Below are positions 21,620 through 23,640 of a DNA stretch of 23,640 bases, piece after piece. Location: assembly GCA_021129535.1 (NCBI GenBank), contig JAJOLB010000017.1:1-23640 (forward strand), written 5' to 3'. Both the position numbers and the translations under genes were made by a program. This stretch comes from Minisyncoccota bacterium (GTDB taxonomy: Bacteria > Patescibacteriota > Minisyncoccia > Phycocordibacterales > UBA1006). The first letter of the stretch is position 1, and each line of letters begins with the position of its first letter. The notes below the pieces were generated by a model. That model had not been told where the DNA came from, made no database searches, and saw nothing but the letters and a program-made list of their open reading frames with translations.

Positions 21620-23314
21620 AAAATCAAACCAAAACTCCGGATAATTTTCCTGAACAGAGTGTATAAAATTTTTCATTACATTGCTTGCTGAGCCACTTTT
21701 ATCTTTATTCCCTTTTTCCATAACAATGGTATAGGCGTATTGAGGTTTTTCTGATGGGAAATATCCAATAATCCATGAATTATAGAATTCGTTATTTACA
21801 CCAACCTGTGCGGTCCCTGTCTTTGCAGCAAAACCCATAAAATCTACATTAATATTTTGAGCTGTACCTTTTGTAACCGTGTCACGCATACCTTTTCTTA
21901 CCAAGTTATAGTGTTCATTTGATATCTCTTTTGATACAGAAATATTCATTGAATTTTCTGAAATAAGTATAGGTTCATGTAGAGTTCCATTATTTGCTAT
22001 TGCTGATGTTGCACGTAACATCTGTATAGGACTAACCTGTGTCCCAAACTGACCGATAGAGGTAATATAGGTATCTCCCAAACGCCACGTTGAATCTTTA
22101 TAAGTACGAGCCTTCCATTCAGGGTTTGGAATAGTTCCAGTAACTTCCTGACCAAAATCAATTCCTGTTCGTTCAGCAATTCCAAAAGTTCTCAAATAGT
22201 CTTCTATTTTTGTAATACCAAGTCCTTTTTGATCTTTATAACCTCCACCAATAGCATAGAAAAAGGTATTCACAGAATCAGCAATAGAAAATGTTACGTC
22301 TGTTGAGCCATGTCCGCCGCGACGCCAATCTTTAAAAATTGAAGAATTTGATGGGTTATATTTATTTGGAATTTCGATTTTACCTACACTTAAAATTTTT
22401 GTATTTTTAGTAATGAGATTTTCGTTTAATGCAGCAAGGGCCAAGAACGGTTTAATCGTTGATCCAGGAGAATAAAGTCCAGCCGTAAATCTATTTAAAA
22501 AAGGTTTTTGTGGGTCACTAAAAAAGCCTTTTATTTTTTCCCTATCTTTTCCTTCTGCCAAAGTGTATGGATCGTATTCAGGATAACTAACAAACGATAA
22601 AAGCTCTCCTGTATGAATATTCATAATTCCACCAGCACCTGCATTAAAGCCGTTTTCTTCTGCCTGACCTTTGATGGCAAGGTACATTTCATTTTGTATC
22701 TTACTATCAAGGGTTATTTTTATATTTTCTCCGCTTTTAGTAGATTTAATATTATTTTCAGATATAACATTTCCCAAGGCGTCGACCTCAAACAATAATG
22801 ATCCATTTTTACCATTCAACATGTCATTATATTTTTTTTCTAAACCTGCCTGCCCTTCTATTTTTGTCCTCCAATAATTTCCGTCATTATCTTTCTGAGG
22901 ATAATTAACATAACCTAGAATGTGTCCAAAGCCTTCTTTTTTTATATAAGCTCTATCCAAGAAATCTTTTTCAGAAGATTTTTTTTCATTCCAGGCTAAT
23001 TCAATATCATTTCTATCATAGATAATTCCGCGTTCTGCAAAGATGGGTTTCTCTCTTAAAAGGTTACTTTCTGATTTTTTAGCAAAATTTTCTCCTTGAA
23101 TTATTTGTAAACTAAATAATTTTACAGAAAAAATAATTGCGACAACAACAAAGAAAGCACCCGTAAAAAAAATACTCTTTGATGAAATTGGTTTTTCAAT
23201 AACTCCTTCAAACTGCTGTCTGTTCATATTTGAAACATTCAAGGTGTCTATGAATATTTCATCAGGGTTTATATCGTAATCACGATATCTTCGCTTTCTT
23301 CTAAAATTAAACAT
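21605..23314 (-). CDS. mrdA: Penicillin-binding protein 2 (elongasome transpeptidase)
   Basis: Class B PBP that cross-links new peptidoglycan during cell elongation, working with RodA and MreC/D. One membrane anchor (~47-70) follows a basic, tyrosine-rich cytoplasmic N-terminus. The pedestal/dimerisation region includes AERGIIYDRND (93-103) and EGQAGLEKKYN. The transpeptidase domain has STIK at 285-288 (nucleophile S285), SVN at 347-349 and KTG at 498-500. The length (569) is slightly short of the usual 600-630. PBP2 rather than PBP3 is favoured by the GQAGLEK motif and the upstream mreD-like gene, whose stop overlaps its start by 8 bases (ATGTTTAA). Confidence 0.92.
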   Translation of the reverse strand: MFNFRRKRRYRDYDINPDEIFIDTLNVSNMNRQQFEGVIEKPISSKSIFFTGAFFVVVAIIFSVKLFSLQIIQGENFAKKSESNLLREKPIFAERGIIYDRNDIELAWNEKKSSEKDFLDRAYIKKEGFGHILGYVNYPQKDNDGNYWRTKIEGQAGLEKKYNDMLNGKNGSLLFEVDALGNVISENNIKSTKSGENIKITLDSKIQNEMYLAIKGQAEENGFNAGAGGIMNIHTGELLSFVSYPEYDPYTLAEGKDREKIKGFFSDPQKPFLNRFTAGLYSPGSTIKPFLALAALNENLITKNTKILSVGKIEIPNKYNPSNSSIFKDWRRGGHGSTDVTFSIADSVNTFFYAIGGGYKDQKGLGITKIEDYLRTFGIAERTGIDFGQEVTGTIPNPEWKARTYKDSTWRLGDTYITSIGQFGTQVSPIQMLRATSAIANNGTLHEPILISENSMNISVSKEISNEHYNLVRKGMRDTVTKGTAQNINVDFMGFAAKTGTAQVGVNNEFYNSWIIGYFPSEKPQYAYTIVMEKGNKDKSGSASNVMKNFIHSVQENYPEFWFDFKNEV

Positions 23315-23549
23315 GAAATGACATTCTCTTTCTGATAATAAATGATAAACCTAAAATAATCATAGTTGAAATGGTGTATAGAGGTAAAACAGGCAAAAGA
23401 ACAATATCTAAAAGAAGTCCTAAAAACAAAATTTCATAAAAAATAAAAGGAGACAGAATAGCAACTATAAAAAGAAGTGGTAAAACAATGTATTGCTGTG
23501 AGATAAAAATTAAAAAAATAAATAAGATAAAAATAGCAACTCGTTTCAT
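23307..23549 (-). CDS. MreD-like small membrane protein
   Basis: An 80-residue protein almost wholly hydrophobic, with two or three helices (about 4-34, 38-55, 57-72) and a basic end RKRMSF. MreD is a ~160-residue rod-shape membrane protein encoded just before mrdA in many bacteria; the position and composition here suggest a shortened MreD, but the sequence itself carries no decisive motif. It overlaps mrdA by 8 bases, so the two are probably made together. A TATACT box ends 6 bases before its ATG. Confidence 0.6.
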   Translation of the reverse strand: MKRVAIFILFIFLIFISQQYIVLPLLFIVAILSPFIFYEILFLGLLLDIVLLPVLPLYTISTMIILGLSFIIRKRMSFHV

Positions 23550-23555
23550 AATTAC

Positions 23556-23561
23556 AGTATA
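23556..23561 (-). promoter_or_regulatory. -10 box of the mreD-like/mrdA operon
   Basis: TATACT on the minus strand ends 6 bases before the ATG at 23549. The preceding terminator isolates this operon from upstream genes. Confidence 0.6.
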
Positions 23562-23574
23562 GATATTTTTGGAT

Positions 23575-23599
23575 AAAAAAAAAGCCTTTTTGCAAAGGC
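23575..23599 (-). terminator. Terminator of the gene upstream of mreD
   Basis: A 6-bp GC-containing stem (GCCTTT with AAAGGC, 23584-23599) followed by nine T on the minus strand. Confidence 0.75.
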
Positions 23600-23608
23600 G
23601 GATTTTTA

Positions 23609-23640
23609 TTATAGAGCTAACAGCTCTCTTTTATAAAGAT
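23609..23640 (-). CDS. 3' end of a gene entering the window
   Basis: One minus-strand frame reads LYKRELLAL and then TAA, placed a few bases before the terminator at 23575-23599, as expected for the end of a gene. Only nine codons are inside the window. Given the mreD-mrdA neighbours, mreC or mreB would be a natural candidate, but nothing in these residues proves it. Confidence 0.35.
   Translation of the reverse strand, partial: LYKRELLAL

Noticed and set aside
1..23640. Possible UGA recoding, because no identified gene ends in TGA
   Set aside because: All genes are intact under the standard code and none needs an in-frame TGA read as Gly or Trp. TAA/TAG preference alone is expected in an AT-rich genome, and the sample is small.
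1..23640. CRISPR array, insertion sequence, prophage, attachment site or replication origin
   Set aside because: No direct-repeat/spacer series, transposase, integrase, phage gene or DnaA-box cluster was seen. Inverted repeats present are all explained as terminators or the RNA candidate.

Overview
The window looks like a stretch of a small, AT-rich genome from a Candidate Phyla Radiation (Patescibacteria) bacterium, probably a parcubacterium. This is inferred from gene content and style, not from a marker-gene tree. The signs are compact genes that overlap or nearly abut, short versions of housekeeping enzymes (RNase R without its N-terminal helix-turn-helix, UvrC without its C-terminal HhH region), an S16 protein with a long acidic tail, several small membrane proteins of unknown role, and a secreted peptidoglycan-binding/Kazal/Fn3-like protein. 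The standard genetic code fits every gene. All identified stops are TAA or TAG.

Layout: (1) 1-1605, minus strand: an incomplete HExxH metallopeptidase-like gene, a GC-rich structured RNA candidate with its own promoter and terminator, and rpsP. (2) 1681-4924, plus strand: RNase R (rnr), a D,D-carboxypeptidase (DacA type), and a short terminator-bounded transcription unit with a broken or frameshifted mini-gene. (3) 4921-7979, minus strand: a reduced UvrC, then murF followed by a remnant of a D-Ala-D-Ala ligase that lacks the ATP-grasp core. (4) 8044-10767, plus strand: murD and murC. (5) 10778-11924: a class IV aminotransferase (minus strand) and a decayed small gene (plus strand). (6) 11921-19967, minus strand: rplI; an operon of a small membrane protein, a DUF4015 glycoside-hydrolase-like protein and an S41 protease; an operon of a membrane protein, a 37-residue membrane peptide and rsmI; a six-helix-type membrane protein; lysS; a DUF805 protein; greA. 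(7) 20031-23640, minus strand: the secreted surface protein, mrdA (PBP2) coupled to an mreD-like gene, and the last codons of another gene.

The dominant theme is envelope building. murF, murD and murC make the peptidoglycan precursor, PBP2 and the MreD-like protein insert it during elongation, DacA trims it, and the S41 protease, DUF4015 protein and surface protein act outside the membrane. The rest is translation, transcription and repair (S16, L9, LysS, RsmI, GreA, RNase R, UvrC).

The most striking sequence-level signal is in gene starts. At about fifteen of them a TATAAT-like -10 box ends only 6-8 bases before the ATG, so transcription should begin at or next to the start codon (leaderless mRNA). 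I found no convincing Shine-Dalgarno sequence before any gene. This pattern also corrects several starts: murC, the aminotransferase and four membrane-protein genes. The second notable object is the Ddl remnant directly after murF. It keeps both ends of the fold but lost the middle, has three key catalytic positions replaced, and has no ATG, GTG or TTG start.
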